Of a stretch of 10,967 nt of DNA, positions 1-6,709 are shown piece after piece (the first letter of the stretch is position 1; each line of letters starts with the position of its first letter). The position numbers and the translations under genes are program-made. Source of the stretch: Novosphingobium sp. (GTDB lineage Bacteria > Pseudomonadota > Alphaproteobacteria > Sphingomonadales > Sphingomonadaceae); assembly GCA_009885425.1 (NCBI GenBank), contig VFKS01000523.1, positions 1 through 10,967 of the forward strand, written 5' to 3'. The notes below the pieces were generated by a model. It made no database searches. It was not told the origin of the DNA and saw only the letters and a program-made list of their open reading frames with translations.

Positions 1-53
1 AACTGCAGAACCGCCGGGTGGAAATCACCTACGGTCCGGGTTCGGGCATGTAA
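1..53 (+). CDS. C-terminal end of an OmpA-family protein (partial)
   Basis: Only the last 17 codons are present, read in frame from base 3, and they end in TAA at 51-53. The peptide reads LQNRRVEITYGPGSGM. The NRRVEI stretch is the usual final strand of the OmpA/MotB-like peptidoglycan-binding domain, where the conserved Asn-Arg-Arg precedes the last beta strand. In this family the domain anchors an outer-membrane protein or lipoprotein to the cell wall. The protein's N-terminal part lies outside the window, so its subtype (porin-like, Pal-like or other) cannot be decided. An intrinsic terminator starts 23 bases after the stop, which agrees with this being the true end of the gene. Confidence 0.72.
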   Translation, partial: LQNRRVEITYGPGSGM

Positions 54-76
54 GCAGCCGCATCAGGCAAACAATC

Positions 77-106
77 AGGGGGCCGGAGCAATCCGGCCCC
101 CTTTTT
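77..106 (+). terminator. Intrinsic terminator after the OmpA-like gene
   Basis: A 10-bp perfect stem (77-86 pairing with 93-102; AGGGGGCCGG against CCGGCCCCCT) closes a 6-base loop and runs directly into a T run (102-106). This is the classic Rho-independent layout on the + strand. It separates the OmpA-like transcript from sodC, so sodC must have its own start in the 30 or so bases that follow or depend on read-through. I could not identify a convincing -35/-10 pair in that short gap. Confidence 0.9.
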
Positions 107-147
107 GTTATGGGTGTTGGGCGAATCGCGTTGTGAGGAGATTTTGA

Positions 148-675
148 GTGAAGCAGGTCACCTTTGCAGCGGCGCTGTTCGCCGGATTGCTGAGCGGCTG
201 CGCCAGCCTTGGTGAAGTGCCGACAGCGAAGCTCGCCTCAGCCACCATCCGGACTGCCAACGGGTTGCCGGCGGGAACTGCCTTGCTAACTGCCGCTGGT
301 GACAAACTGACCTTGACGGTTGCAGTTGCAGGCCTGCCAGCGGGCCAGCGCGGCATTCATCTGCACATGATCGGTCGCTGCGATGCGCCGGGCTTTGCCA
401 GCGCCGGAGGGCACCTTAACCCCGGTTCGCGCCAGCACGGCGCTCACAATCCCGCCGGAAGCCATCTGGGAGACCTGCCCAACATCACAATCGATTCTCA
501 AGGCAAAGGCGCCCTGAGCGTCGAGCTTGGCGCTCCCCGCGAGGCGGCACTGACTGCCCTTTTCGATAGCGACGGCGCAGCGATCGTGATCCACGCCGCC
601 GCAGACGACTACAAGACCGATCCCACCGGCAACAGCGGCGCGCGGGTCGCTTGCGGAGTCTTGCAGCGCAGTTAG
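148..675 (+). CDS. sodC: Cu/Zn superoxide dismutase, periplasmic lipoprotein (SodC)
   Basis: The 175-residue protein should convert superoxide to hydrogen peroxide and oxygen in the periplasm. The start is GTG at 148, supported by GAGGAG at 135-140, 7 bases upstream. Residues 1-17 form a short lipoprotein signal ending in the lipobox L-S-G-C, so C18 should be lipidated. The metal site is complete by alignment to human SOD1: copper ligands H71, H73, H89 and H149, with H89 bridging; zinc ligands H89, H97, H106 and D109. The active-site arginine is R166, and the disulfide pair is C78-C169. The spacing of the zinc loop (H-x7-H-x8-H-x2-D) equals that of human SOD1. Its stop lies 3 bp from the stop of the convergent MFS gene. 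The family assignment is firm; the lipid anchor is inferred from the lipobox. Confidence 0.95.
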   Translation: MKQVTFAAALFAGLLSGCASLGEVPTAKLASATIRTANGLPAGTALLTAAGDKLTLTVAVAGLPAGQRGIHLHMIGRCDAPGFASAGGHLNPGSRQHGAHNPAGSHLGDLPNITIDSQGKGALSVELGAPREAALTALFDSDGAAIVIHAAADDYKTDPTGNSGARVACGVLQRS

Positions 676-678
676 GCG

Positions 679-2253
679 CTATTCGCCGGCCCGCTCGATC
701 ACAGTCGCCTCGGCCTTGGGCACGGCGCGATAGGCGTAGATCAGCAGCACCAACGCAATCGGCGCCACCCCGACCAGCGACAGGATCCCGGTCCGCAGAT
801 CGCCAACCAGCTTACCGCCAACCGTGCTTCCCGTTAGGTCCGAAATCAGACCGACGAGGTAAGGACCGAATGCCAGACCAACCAAGGTCGTGCCCAGGAA
901 GAACGAAGCCGTCGCTGTTCCGCGCATTCGCGGCAGCACCAGATCCTGTGTCGTCGCCGCCGCCGCGCCCAGCGCTGTCGCGCCAAACATGCCGGCCAGA
1001 AAGTTCATCGCATAAAACAGCGTTGAATTCTCTGTCGTATAGCCGATCCAGATCGGCAAAATCGGCGCGACCACGCCAAACATGATCACCAGAACCCGCC
1101 CAGCTGGGTTACGCGTGCGCAGAAAATCAGCAATCCGACCGCCGATGATCACGCCTAGAAAACCACTCATCGCACTGTTCGCACCTAGCCAAAAGGCAAG
1201 CTCCTGCTTCGGCAGGCGCAGCACGGTTTCCGCATAGGGCGCCGCCCAGAAACCCAGTGCCCAAGCTGCGAGCGAGACCAAGCTGTAGCCCAGCGTCGTG
1301 CAAATGAATGCGGGTGAGCCCCAGATCAGCCGCCAGGTCGCCGGATCGCGCACCTTCAGCGTGCAGGCCCACGAAAACACCGCGTAGTAGCCAAACCCGA
1401 TCGAAGCCCATTGCGCCTCGCTGCCGGTCAATTGGATCATGCCCCAGGCAAACAGACCGAACAGCGCCGCAGCGAGCAAATTGAAAGCCAGGGCCGTTGG
1501 ACCGCGCTGCCAGGCGCCATAGAGCGTGAAGGGCGGAACAATCGTCGATAGATCGCCCACAAAATCAGCAAGCGGCTTTGCCGAACTCGGGCTAACCACC
1601 CCATCCATCGCACCGCGCACTGGCTCACGCAGGCTTGCCACCCAGAGCGCCATCAGCAGCCCGGGAACGCCGACAGCGAGAAAGGCCGCTTGCCAACCGA
1701 CTAGACCAAGCGGCCCGCCGCCGGGATAGCTAGCATTCCAGACTTGGCCGATCTTGGCCCCGATCAGCAGCGATACCCCCCCGCCGATATAGAGCCCCGA
1801 TGAATAGATCGCGAGCGCAGTGGCGCGCTGCCGCTTGGGAAAATAGTCCGAGATCAGCGAGTAGGCCGTCGGACTGGCGCTCGCCTCACCCACTCCAACC
1901 CCCATCCGTGCCAGTGACAGGGTCAGCTTGTCGGTTGCAAAGCCCGAAACCGCAGTCATCGTGGACCACAGCGCAAGCCCCGCCGTGAGCAATTTCTTGC
2001 GGTTCCAATTGTCGGCCAAGCGCCCGAGCGGAATTCCGAACAGTGCGTAAAACACGGCAAAGGCCGCCCCGGCCAGAAAACCAAGATCCTTGTCGGTCAG
2101 GTCCAAATCGGCCTTGATGTCCACCGCAAGGATCGAGAGGATCTGCCGGTCGATGAAATTGAGGATGTAGACCAAGACCAGAACGAACAGCACGTACCAG
2201 CTATAGCCGCTGGCTTTTGGCTCGCTGGGCGATCCGCCCTCTTGCTCGTTCAC
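679..2253 (-). CDS. MFS transporter, Spinster-like, substrate unknown
   Basis: This 524-residue inner-membrane protein has about 12 hydrophobic segments, as expected for a major facilitator superfamily carrier. The first helix contains N32-F-I-D35-R36-Q, and the loop after helix 2 carries MFS motif A as G77-R-L-A-D81-N-W-N-R85-K-K. The helix 1 N-x-x-D-R pattern together with this motif A resembles the Spinster-type branch that is common in sphingomonads. The start is GTG at 2253, preceded by GGGAG (2266-2262) with 8-base spacing. The queC stop lies 21 bases upstream on the same strand, so the two are probably co-transcribed. Residues 1-17 are polar and precede helix 1. At about 524 residues it is longer than a minimal MFS protein, with extra length between helices 6 and 8. 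The transported substrate cannot be read from the sequence. Confidence 0.88.
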   Translation of the reverse strand: MNEQEGGSPSEPKASGYSWYVLFVLVLVYILNFIDRQILSILAVDIKADLDLTDKDLGFLAGAAFAVFYALFGIPLGRLADNWNRKKLLTAGLALWSTMTAVSGFATDKLTLSLARMGVGVGEASASPTAYSLISDYFPKRQRATALAIYSSGLYIGGGVSLLIGAKIGQVWNASYPGGGPLGLVGWQAAFLAVGVPGLLMALWVASLREPVRGAMDGVVSPSSAKPLADFVGDLSTIVPPFTLYGAWQRGPTALAFNLLAAALFGLFAWGMIQLTGSEAQWASIGFGYYAVFSWACTLKVRDPATWRLIWGSPAFICTTLGYSLVSLAAWALGFWAAPYAETVLRLPKQELAFWLGANSAMSGFLGVIIGGRIADFLRTRNPAGRVLVIMFGVVAPILPIWIGYTTENSTLFYAMNFLAGMFGATALGAAAATTQDLVLPRMRGTATASFFLGTTLVGLAFGPYLVGLISDLTGSTVGGKLVGDLRTGILSLVGVAPIALVLLIYAYRAVPKAEATVIERAGE

Positions 2254-2274
2254 CTGGTTTTCTCCCTGAAGTTC

Positions 2275-2970
2275 TTATCGCGCGTAACGCGTCGTATCGG
2301 CTACCCCGGCCTTGTCAAAGCCTTCGCGCCGCAAACGGCAGGAATCGCACTGGCCACAGGCGCTGCCATCGGGTTGCGGATCATAGCACGACCAACTCAT
2401 CGCCGGATCAAACCCCAGCCGCTGCGCCTCAAGCGCGATCTCGGCCTTGCCTAGATATTGCAGCGGCGCGTGGATCTGAAACTCGCCTCCTTCGGCCCCG
2501 GCCTTGGTCGCCAGGCGGGCCAGATCGGCAAAGCCTGCGATGAATTCCGGGCGGCAATCGGGATAGCCCGAATAGTCCAGCGCATTGACCCCGATCACCA
2601 CATCGCGTGCGCCCAGCGCCTCGGCCCAAGCCAAGGTCAGCGACAGGAACACGAGGTTGCGCGCCGGAACGTAGGTTACCGGAATGTCGTCCCCCACTCC
2701 GTCCTTGGGTACCGCAATATCATCGGTCAGTGCCGATCCCCCGAACTGGCGCAGATCTAGCGGCAGGATCACGTGTCGTTCTGCCCCCACTTCCGCTGCA
2801 ATCAGCCGAGCGGCAGCAATCTCGCAGCGGTGACGCTGGTTATAGTCGATCGTCAGCGCTGCAACCGCATATCCCGCTTCGCGCGCCAGTCCGGCACAGA
2901 CCATTGAATCGAGTCCGCCGGACAGCAGCACAACGGCCTTGCGTCCAGCGCCTTTGGGTAGAGCTGTCAT
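2275..2970 (-). CDS. queC: 7-cyano-7-deazaguanine (preQ0) synthase QueC
   Basis: QueC converts 7-carboxy-7-deazaguanine to preQ0 using ATP and ammonia, a step in making queuosine for tRNA anticodons; it acts in the cytoplasm. The 231-residue length is normal. Visible signatures are the N-type PP-loop S17-G-G-L-D-S22 for ATP, the VPARN block (101-105), S134-G-Y-P-D-C-R-P-E-F, and the C-terminal zinc-binding cysteines C195, C205, C208 and C211. The ATG at 2970 sits 40 bases after the DUF3617-like stop. No good Shine-Dalgarno sequence precedes it, but no better start lies nearby, because the PP-loop begins at residue 17. No other deazaguanine genes (queD, queE, folE) are in the window, so the rest of the pathway must be elsewhere. 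QueC-like proteins also occur in DNA-modification and defence clusters, but nothing here supports that role. Confidence 0.96.
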   Translation of the reverse strand: MTALPKGAGRKAVVLLSGGLDSMVCAGLAREAGYAVAALTIDYNQRHRCEIAAARLIAAEVGAERHVILPLDLRQFGGSALTDDIAVPKDGVGDDIPVTYVPARNLVFLSLTLAWAEALGARDVVIGVNALDYSGYPDCRPEFIAGFADLARLATKAGAEGGEFQIHAPLQYLGKAEIALEAQRLGFDPAMSWSCYDPQPDGSACGQCDSCRLRREGFDKAGVADTTRYAR

Positions 2971-3010
2971 GCTTGTGGGCTAGCGGCTGGTCGCGGCCGT
3001 GGCAACACGT

Positions 3011-3421
3011 TCAGCCGCCGTTGCAATCGCCCACGCGCCGGGCTTCGGCGGTGAAATCGAACGGCAATCCGTTGGCGATGCCCTGGCTGTCGATCTGGGC
3101 CAGCTGCGTGCTTTCCTTGCGGATGCGGGTGCGGCCATAGCCGCGGCCCTTGCAGGTGTACTGCACCACCACATGGCCCGGCCCACCTTCAACCACAAAC
3201 CGTTCGCAGGCTGCACCTGGGTGGCGAAGCTTGATCAGGCCGTGGCCACTGGCGAGGCAGAGCCGCTGCGGCGGCACCCCGGCTTCGCGAAAGCGCACTT
3301 CCCAGCGTCCCGGCGAAAGCTGATCGAGCATGGCCAGCGACGGCCCCGCCCCCATCGCCGGTCCGGCGAGGGTGAGCACGGCCAACATGGCAGCTCCTGC
3401 AATTAGCGAATGGCGTGTCAC
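3011..3421 (-). CDS. Small secreted DUF3617-like protein
   Basis: This 136-residue protein has an N-terminal signal peptide: basic T-R-H at the start, a hydrophobic core at about 5-20, and a likely signal peptidase site near A22-M-G-A25. The mature part contains L35-S-P-G-R-W-E-V, the PG-x-WE block seen at the start of DUF3617 domains, plus four cysteines (C55, C72, C90, C133) that could form two disulfides in the periplasm. I chose the GTG at 3421 because AAGGAG (3437-3432) precedes it by 10 bases and because it puts the signal peptide at the N terminus. An in-frame ATG at 3574 would add 51 residues that overlap hslO and bury the signal. It lies between hslO and queC. The function of DUF3617 proteins is not known to me. 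Confidence 0.8.
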   Translation of the reverse strand: MTRHSLIAGAAMLAVLTLAGPAMGAGPSLAMLDQLSPGRWEVRFREAGVPPQRLCLASGHGLIKLRHPGAACERFVVEGGPGHVVVQYTCKGRGYGRTRIRKESTQLAQIDSQGIANGLPFDFTAEARRVGDCNGG

Positions 3422-3431
3422 GGCCTGACGT

Positions 3432-3437
3432 CTCCTT
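3432..3437 (-). promoter_or_regulatory. Ribosome binding site deciding the DUF3617-like start
   Basis: The - strand reads AAGGAG here, 10 bases upstream of the GTG at 3421. It supports this GTG over the in-frame ATG at 3574. Confidence 0.7.
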
Positions 3438-3476
3438 GGTTCCAGCCCGGCACATGGGAAAGAAACCGCAAACGCT

Positions 3477-3504
3477 CTTGTATCACACCGACACCGTGCG
3501 ACAA
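3477..3504 (-). promoter_or_regulatory. Candidate promoter for the DUF3617-like/queC/MFS unit
   Basis: On the - strand, TTGTCG (3504-3499) is followed after 16 bases by TACAAG (3482-3477). The first matches sigma70 -35 consensus at the first four positions, and the second is a partial -10 match. It lies in the 113-bp gap between the hslo stop and the GTG at 3421, the only sizeable gap in this leftward run. No terminator is visible after hslO, so read-through from the arginine operon is an equally possible source of transcription. Confidence 0.35.
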
Positions 3505-3534
3505 ACAGTGCATTTTCGTAGACGAATTGAAGGC

Positions 3535-4446
3535 TCAGTCCTCGATTTCGAACTGCCGCGAGCAGAATGCGCAATCGATCAGGATTCGCCCATCCTCATC
3601 GCGCATATCGAGCCGATCGGTTTCGGGAAACCGCGACAAGATGTCCCTGTAGTGTTCCAGTGTGCAGCGGCAGCCCCGGGACAGTGGGGCCTGCGCTTCG
3701 ACCCGCACTTCGTCTTCCTCATGAAACAACCGCCAGGTTAGCGCCTCGAGCGAGAGGTCCGGGTCGATCAATTCGTCGTGCCGGATGCTTCCAGCCATGG
3801 TCGCGACATGGTCCCATTGCGGATGATCCAGCTGGACATGGATCCGTTCGCGCCCCTCTTCCCCTTCGGGCAAGTGCTGGACCAGCAGCCCGCCTGCTAC
3901 GCAGGCTGACTTGTCCGAACGGACCGCCACCCGGATCAGCGTCGGCACCTGTTCCGACTGGGCGAAATAGGCTTCACAGGCCTCGGCCAGCGAAGCGCCT
4001 TCGAGCGGCACGATCCCCTGATAACGCTGCCCGGTCGTCGCCAGATCAAATGTCATCGCTAGATAGGCTCCCTGCCCGAACAGCGCGAACAGCGAAGGAT
4101 TGGGCCCCAGCATGGCCAACCGATCATCATCGTGGCGAACATATCCGCGCACTTCGCCGCCACGGTAATCGCACACCAGCAGATCGACCACGCCGCCTTG
4201 AGTCTGGGCCTGCATGGTCAACTGCCCATCGCCATCCTTGAGCAGCGATCCGACCAAGGCCGCCAGCACCAGCGCTTCGGCTAACAGATGTTTGATCGGG
4301 ATCGGGTAATCGTGCGCAGTCAGGATCGTTTCGAGCACCGGGCCGAGCCGCACCGCCCGTCCGCGCGCATCGCGCGAGGGGATCGTAAAGGCCAGAACCC
4401 GGTCATAGCCGGTCTCCCCCTCAGCAATGTGCTCCGGTGGGCTCAC
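3535..4446 (-). CDS. hslO: Redox-regulated holdase chaperone Hsp33
   Basis: Hsp33 is a cytoplasmic chaperone that is switched on by oxidation: zinc is lost, disulfides form, and the protein binds unfolding clients. The 303-residue product has the family's N-terminal domain and a C-terminal redox switch with C259-R-C261 and C292-A-F-C295, separated by 30 residues, within the usual spacing for CXC...CXXC. The start is GTG at 4446, which overlaps the argF stop as GTGA, so translation is likely coupled to argF. The argD-argF-hslO order is a recurrent alphaproteobacterial arrangement. The extra C92, C157 and C182 are outside the switch. The assignment is firm. Confidence 0.95.
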   Translation of the reverse strand: MSPPEHIAEGETGYDRVLAFTIPSRDARGRAVRLGPVLETILTAHDYPIPIKHLLAEALVLAALVGSLLKDGDGQLTMQAQTQGGVVDLLVCDYRGGEVRGYVRHDDDRLAMLGPNPSLFALFGQGAYLAMTFDLATTGQRYQGIVPLEGASLAEACEAYFAQSEQVPTLIRVAVRSDKSACVAGGLLVQHLPEGEEGRERIHVQLDHPQWDHVATMAGSIRHDELIDPDLSLEALTWRLFHEEDEVRVEAQAPLSRGCRCTLEHYRDILSRFPETDRLDMRDEDGRILIDCAFCSRQFEIED

Positions 4447-5369
4447 AACTGACCAAAGACCCAGCGCAGCACGCTCTTTTGCGCGTGAATCCGGTTTTCG
4501 GCCTCGTCCCAGACCGCCGAGCTTGGTCCGTCGATCACCGCATCGGTCACTTCTTCGCCGCGGTGCGCGGGCAGGCAGTGCAGGAACGTCGCATCTGGCT
4601 TGGCATCGGCCATCAACGCATCATTCACTTGATAAGGCGCCATCGCTGCCAGCTTGTTGTGGGCATGCTCCTGACCCATCGAGACCCAGGTATCAGTCAC
4701 CACCACATCCGCTCCCGCCGCTGCCTCAGCCGCGCTGCGGGTGAGCGTGATCGTCGCGCCGTTCGCCCGCGCGCGTTCGATGAACCCGGCATCGGGCTCG
4801 TACCCCTGCGGGACCCCGGCACGGATGTTGAACTTCAGCAGCCCAGCCGCCTCAATCAGCGAATTGAGCACATTGTTGCCATCGCCGAGCCATGCCAGTT
4901 CCAGCCCGGGCAATGCCTTGCCGCGTTCGAGCAGGGTCAGCAGATCGGCCACGATCTGGCACGGGTGCGATGTGTCGGTCAGGCCGTTGATCACCGGCAC
5001 GCTGGCATAGTGCGCCAGCTCTTCAACCTTGGCGTGATCGTCGGTCCGAAGCATGACCGCGTCGGCCATCCGGCTCAGCACGCGGGCAGTATCGGCGATG
5101 CTTTCGCCGCGCCCCAATTGGGTCGTCCCAGCATCGAGCACTATCGCCGATCCGCCCAACTGGCGCATCGCGACATCAAACGAAACGCGCGTACGGGTCG
5201 AATTCTTCTCAAACACCATCGCCAGCACGTGCCCCGCAAGCGGAGCATCAGCATCCGCAGCGCCTTTGGGCAAAGTGGCCCGCGCGGCCTTACGGGCCAG
5301 TGCGTCAGCTAGCATCGCCGCCAGCGCGTCGCCCCCGGCGTCGGCCAGGTTCAGGAAATGCCGGGTCAT
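4443..5369 (-). CDS. argF: Ornithine carbamoyltransferase
   Basis: The enzyme joins carbamoyl phosphate to ornithine to give citrulline in arginine biosynthesis. The 308-residue length is typical. Signatures in order are the carbamoyl-phosphate loop S57-T-R-T-R61, H135-P-C-Q138, the ornithine-side D226-T-W-V-S-M-G232, and H264[10 protein letters not shown]274 with the catalytic cysteine C265. The ATG at 5369 overlaps the argD stop (ATGA), and its own stop overlaps the hslO start (GTGA). The STRTR and HCLP motifs favour OTCase over aspartate carbamoyltransferase. Pairing with argD supports an anabolic (argF) rather than a catabolic role. Confidence 0.97.
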   Translation of the reverse strand: MTRHFLNLADAGGDALAAMLADALARKAARATLPKGAADADAPLAGHVLAMVFEKNSTRTRVSFDVAMRQLGGSAIVLDAGTTQLGRGESIADTARVLSRMADAVMLRTDDHAKVEELAHYASVPVINGLTDTSHPCQIVADLLTLLERGKALPGLELAWLGDGNNVLNSLIEAAGLLKFNIRAGVPQGYEPDAGFIERARANGATITLTRSAAEAAAGADVVVTDTWVSMGQEHAHNKLAAMAPYQVNDALMADAKPDATFLHCLPAHRGEEVTDAVIDGPSSAVWDEAENRIHAQKSVLRWVFGQL

Positions 5370-6559
5370 GCCGCCGGTTCAGGCACGGCATAGCTGGCCG
5401 CACCGGCTGATAGCTTGTCGAAGAATTCGTCGATATGGCTGTCATCGATCACCAGCGGCGGGACCAGCCGCAGGGTATTGTCGCCCGCCGCGACGGTCAG
5501 TAGCTGGTGGTTGTCGCGCAGATGCACCACCAGCCCGCGCGGCTCGCTCTTCATCTTGATGCCGAGCATCAAACCCATGCCGCGCACGCTTTCGAACAGT
5601 TCGGGATAGTTGCCGATGAATTGCTCCAGCCGTCCGCGCAGCCGTTCCGCCTTGGCACGTACCTCGGCGAGGAATTCGTCGTTGGCGACCGCGTCGAGCA
5701 CCGCTTCGCCGGCCGCCATCGCCAGCGGGTTACCGCCATAGGTCGATCCGTGGGTGCCGATCACCATTCCGCGCGCGGCTTTTTCGGTGGCCAGGCAAGC
5801 CCCTACCGGGAACCCGCCGCCCAACCCTTTGGCGCTGGCGACGACATCGGGGACGATCCCGTATTGCTCGTGCGCATAGAACGTTCCGGTCCGGGCGACC
5901 CCGCACTGCACTTCATCGAGCGCCAGCAACAGATCATGCTCATCGGCCAGCGCGCGCAGGCCGTTCATGAATTCCTGGCTGGCCGGGCGGATCCCGCCTT
6001 CGCCTTGCACCGGTTCGACCAGAAAGCCCGCCGTGTTCGGGCCGATGGCGGCCTTCGCTCCGGCCAGATCATCAAATTCAACGTATTTGAAGCCCGGCAG
6101 CAGCGGATAGAAGCTCTTGTGCATCTTTTCCTGATTGGACGCGCTTATCGTGGCCATGGTCCGGCCATGGAAGGCATTCTTGAAGGTGATGATCTCAAAT
6201 TTGTGATCGTTGCCGACGTGTTGGTGATAGGCGCGAACGGTTTTGATCGCGCATTCCACCGCCTCGGCTCCCGAATTGGTGAAGAACACCGTATCGGCAA
6301 AGGTCAGATCAACCAGCCGCTGGGCCAGCCGTTCACCCTGCGGGCTGCCGTACATATTCGATACGTGCATCAGCGTTGCCGCCTGATGCTGGATCGCGCC
6401 GATCAGCCCTTCGTGGCTGTGACCGAGCAGGTTGACCGCGATCCCGGCGGCGAAATCAAGATATCGCTGCCCGTCTTCCCCAATCAAATGGCAGTGATCA
6501 CCGCGCACCGGGCGAAAGCCGCAGCGGGGATAGACTGGCATCAGCGGGGTAATCGACAT
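5366..6559 (-). CDS. argD: Acetylornithine aminotransferase (PLP enzyme)
   Basis: This class-III aminotransferase should convert N-acetylglutamate semialdehyde to N-acetylornithine; related enzymes also serve lysine synthesis as succinyldiaminopimelate aminotransferase. The 397-residue protein shows N95-S-G-A-E-A100, F126-K-N-A-F-H-G-R-T, E182-P-V-Q-G-E-G-G189, D215-E-V-Q-C-G220, the PLP lysine K244 in S-A-K-G-L-G-G-G, and G271-S-T-Y-G-G-N-P-L-A280. The ATG at 6559 follows AGGAAG (6570-6565) with 5-base spacing. It is the first gene of the argD-argF-hslO operon and lies directly downstream of a strong terminator that closes the cold-shock gene. Its promoter should therefore be within or just after 6652-6575, but I see no clear consensus boxes or ARG box there. 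Confidence 0.96.
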   Translation of the reverse strand: MSITPLMPVYPRCGFRPVRGDHCHLIGEDGQRYLDFAAGIAVNLLGHSHEGLIGAIQHQAATLMHVSNMYGSPQGERLAQRLVDLTFADTVFFTNSGAEAVECAIKTVRAYHQHVGNDHKFEIITFKNAFHGRTMATISASNQEKMHKSFYPLLPGFKYVEFDDLAGAKAAIGPNTAGFLVEPVQGEGGIRPASQEFMNGLRALADEHDLLLALDEVQCGVARTGTFYAHEQYGIVPDVVASAKGLGGGFPVGACLATEKAARGMVIGTHGSTYGGNPLAMAAGEAVLDAVANDEFLAEVRAKAERLRGRLEQFIGNYPELFESVRGMGLMLGIKMKSEPRGLVVHLRDNHQLLTVAAGDNTLRLVPPLVIDDSHIDEFFDKLSAGAASYAVPEPAA

Positions 6560-6564
6560 GGATA

Positions 6565-6570
6565 CTTCCT
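6565..6570 (-). promoter_or_regulatory. Ribosome binding site of argD
   Basis: AGGAAG on the - strand, 5 bases before the ATG at 6559. It fixes the translation start of the arginine operon. Confidence 0.65.
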
Positions 6571-6607
6571 TCGTTTCAATCGGGAACAGGGGAAACTCGA
6601 AAACGAC

Positions 6608-6652
6608 AAATGGCGGCCCCCAGAGTCCCGAAAGACTTAGGGGCCGCCATTT
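6608..6652 (-). terminator. Strong intrinsic terminator of the cold-shock gene, usable on both strands
   Basis: A perfect 13-bp stem (6608-6620 with 6640-6652, GGCGGCCCC core flanked by AAAT/ATTT) encloses a small internal loop and a second short stem (6624-6627 with 6634-6637). Read leftward, the 3' arm ends in ATTT and continues into a T-rich stretch (GTCGTTTT), as expected for Rho-independent termination of the cold-shock transcript. The A-rich left flank would also provide a T-rich tail for the other strand only weakly. It lies 48 bases ahead of the argD start and insulates the arginine operon. Confidence 0.85.
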
Positions 6653-6674
6653 ACGCGTATTTAGACAATCGCAA

Positions 6675-6695
6675 GTTCCGGGGCAACCCCGGAAC
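6675..6695 (-). terminator. Stem-loop just after the cold-shock stop codon
   Basis: A perfect 9-bp stem (6675-6683 with 6687-6695, GTTCCGGGG type) with a 3-base loop begins 14 bases after the cold-shock gene's stop. No T run follows it directly, so alone it is a poor terminator. It may protect the 3' end of the mRNA or act together with the larger hairpin at 6608-6652. The structure is seen directly; the role is inferred. Confidence 0.5.
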
Positions 6696-6709
6696 GGGTG
6701 CGGCCGGGA

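Noticed and set aside
2275..2970. QueC as part of a defence or DNA-modification cluster
   Set aside because: The protein looks like ordinary QueC, and none of the neighbours is a nuclease, ATPase, transglycosylase or other defence component.
3422..3574. N-terminal extension of the DUF3617-like gene to an ATG at 3574
   Set aside because: It overlaps hslO, would bury the signal peptide and lacks a ribosome binding site, whereas the GTG at 3421 has AAGGAG.
4437..5312. Long + strand open frame opposite argF (291 codons)
   Set aside because: It mirrors argF, has no recognisable motif and an Arg/His-rich composition typical of shadow frames.
5507..6640. Long + strand open frame opposite argD (377 codons)
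   Set aside because: It is antisense to a fully recognisable argD and contains no domain; long antisense frames are expected in GC-rich coding DNA.
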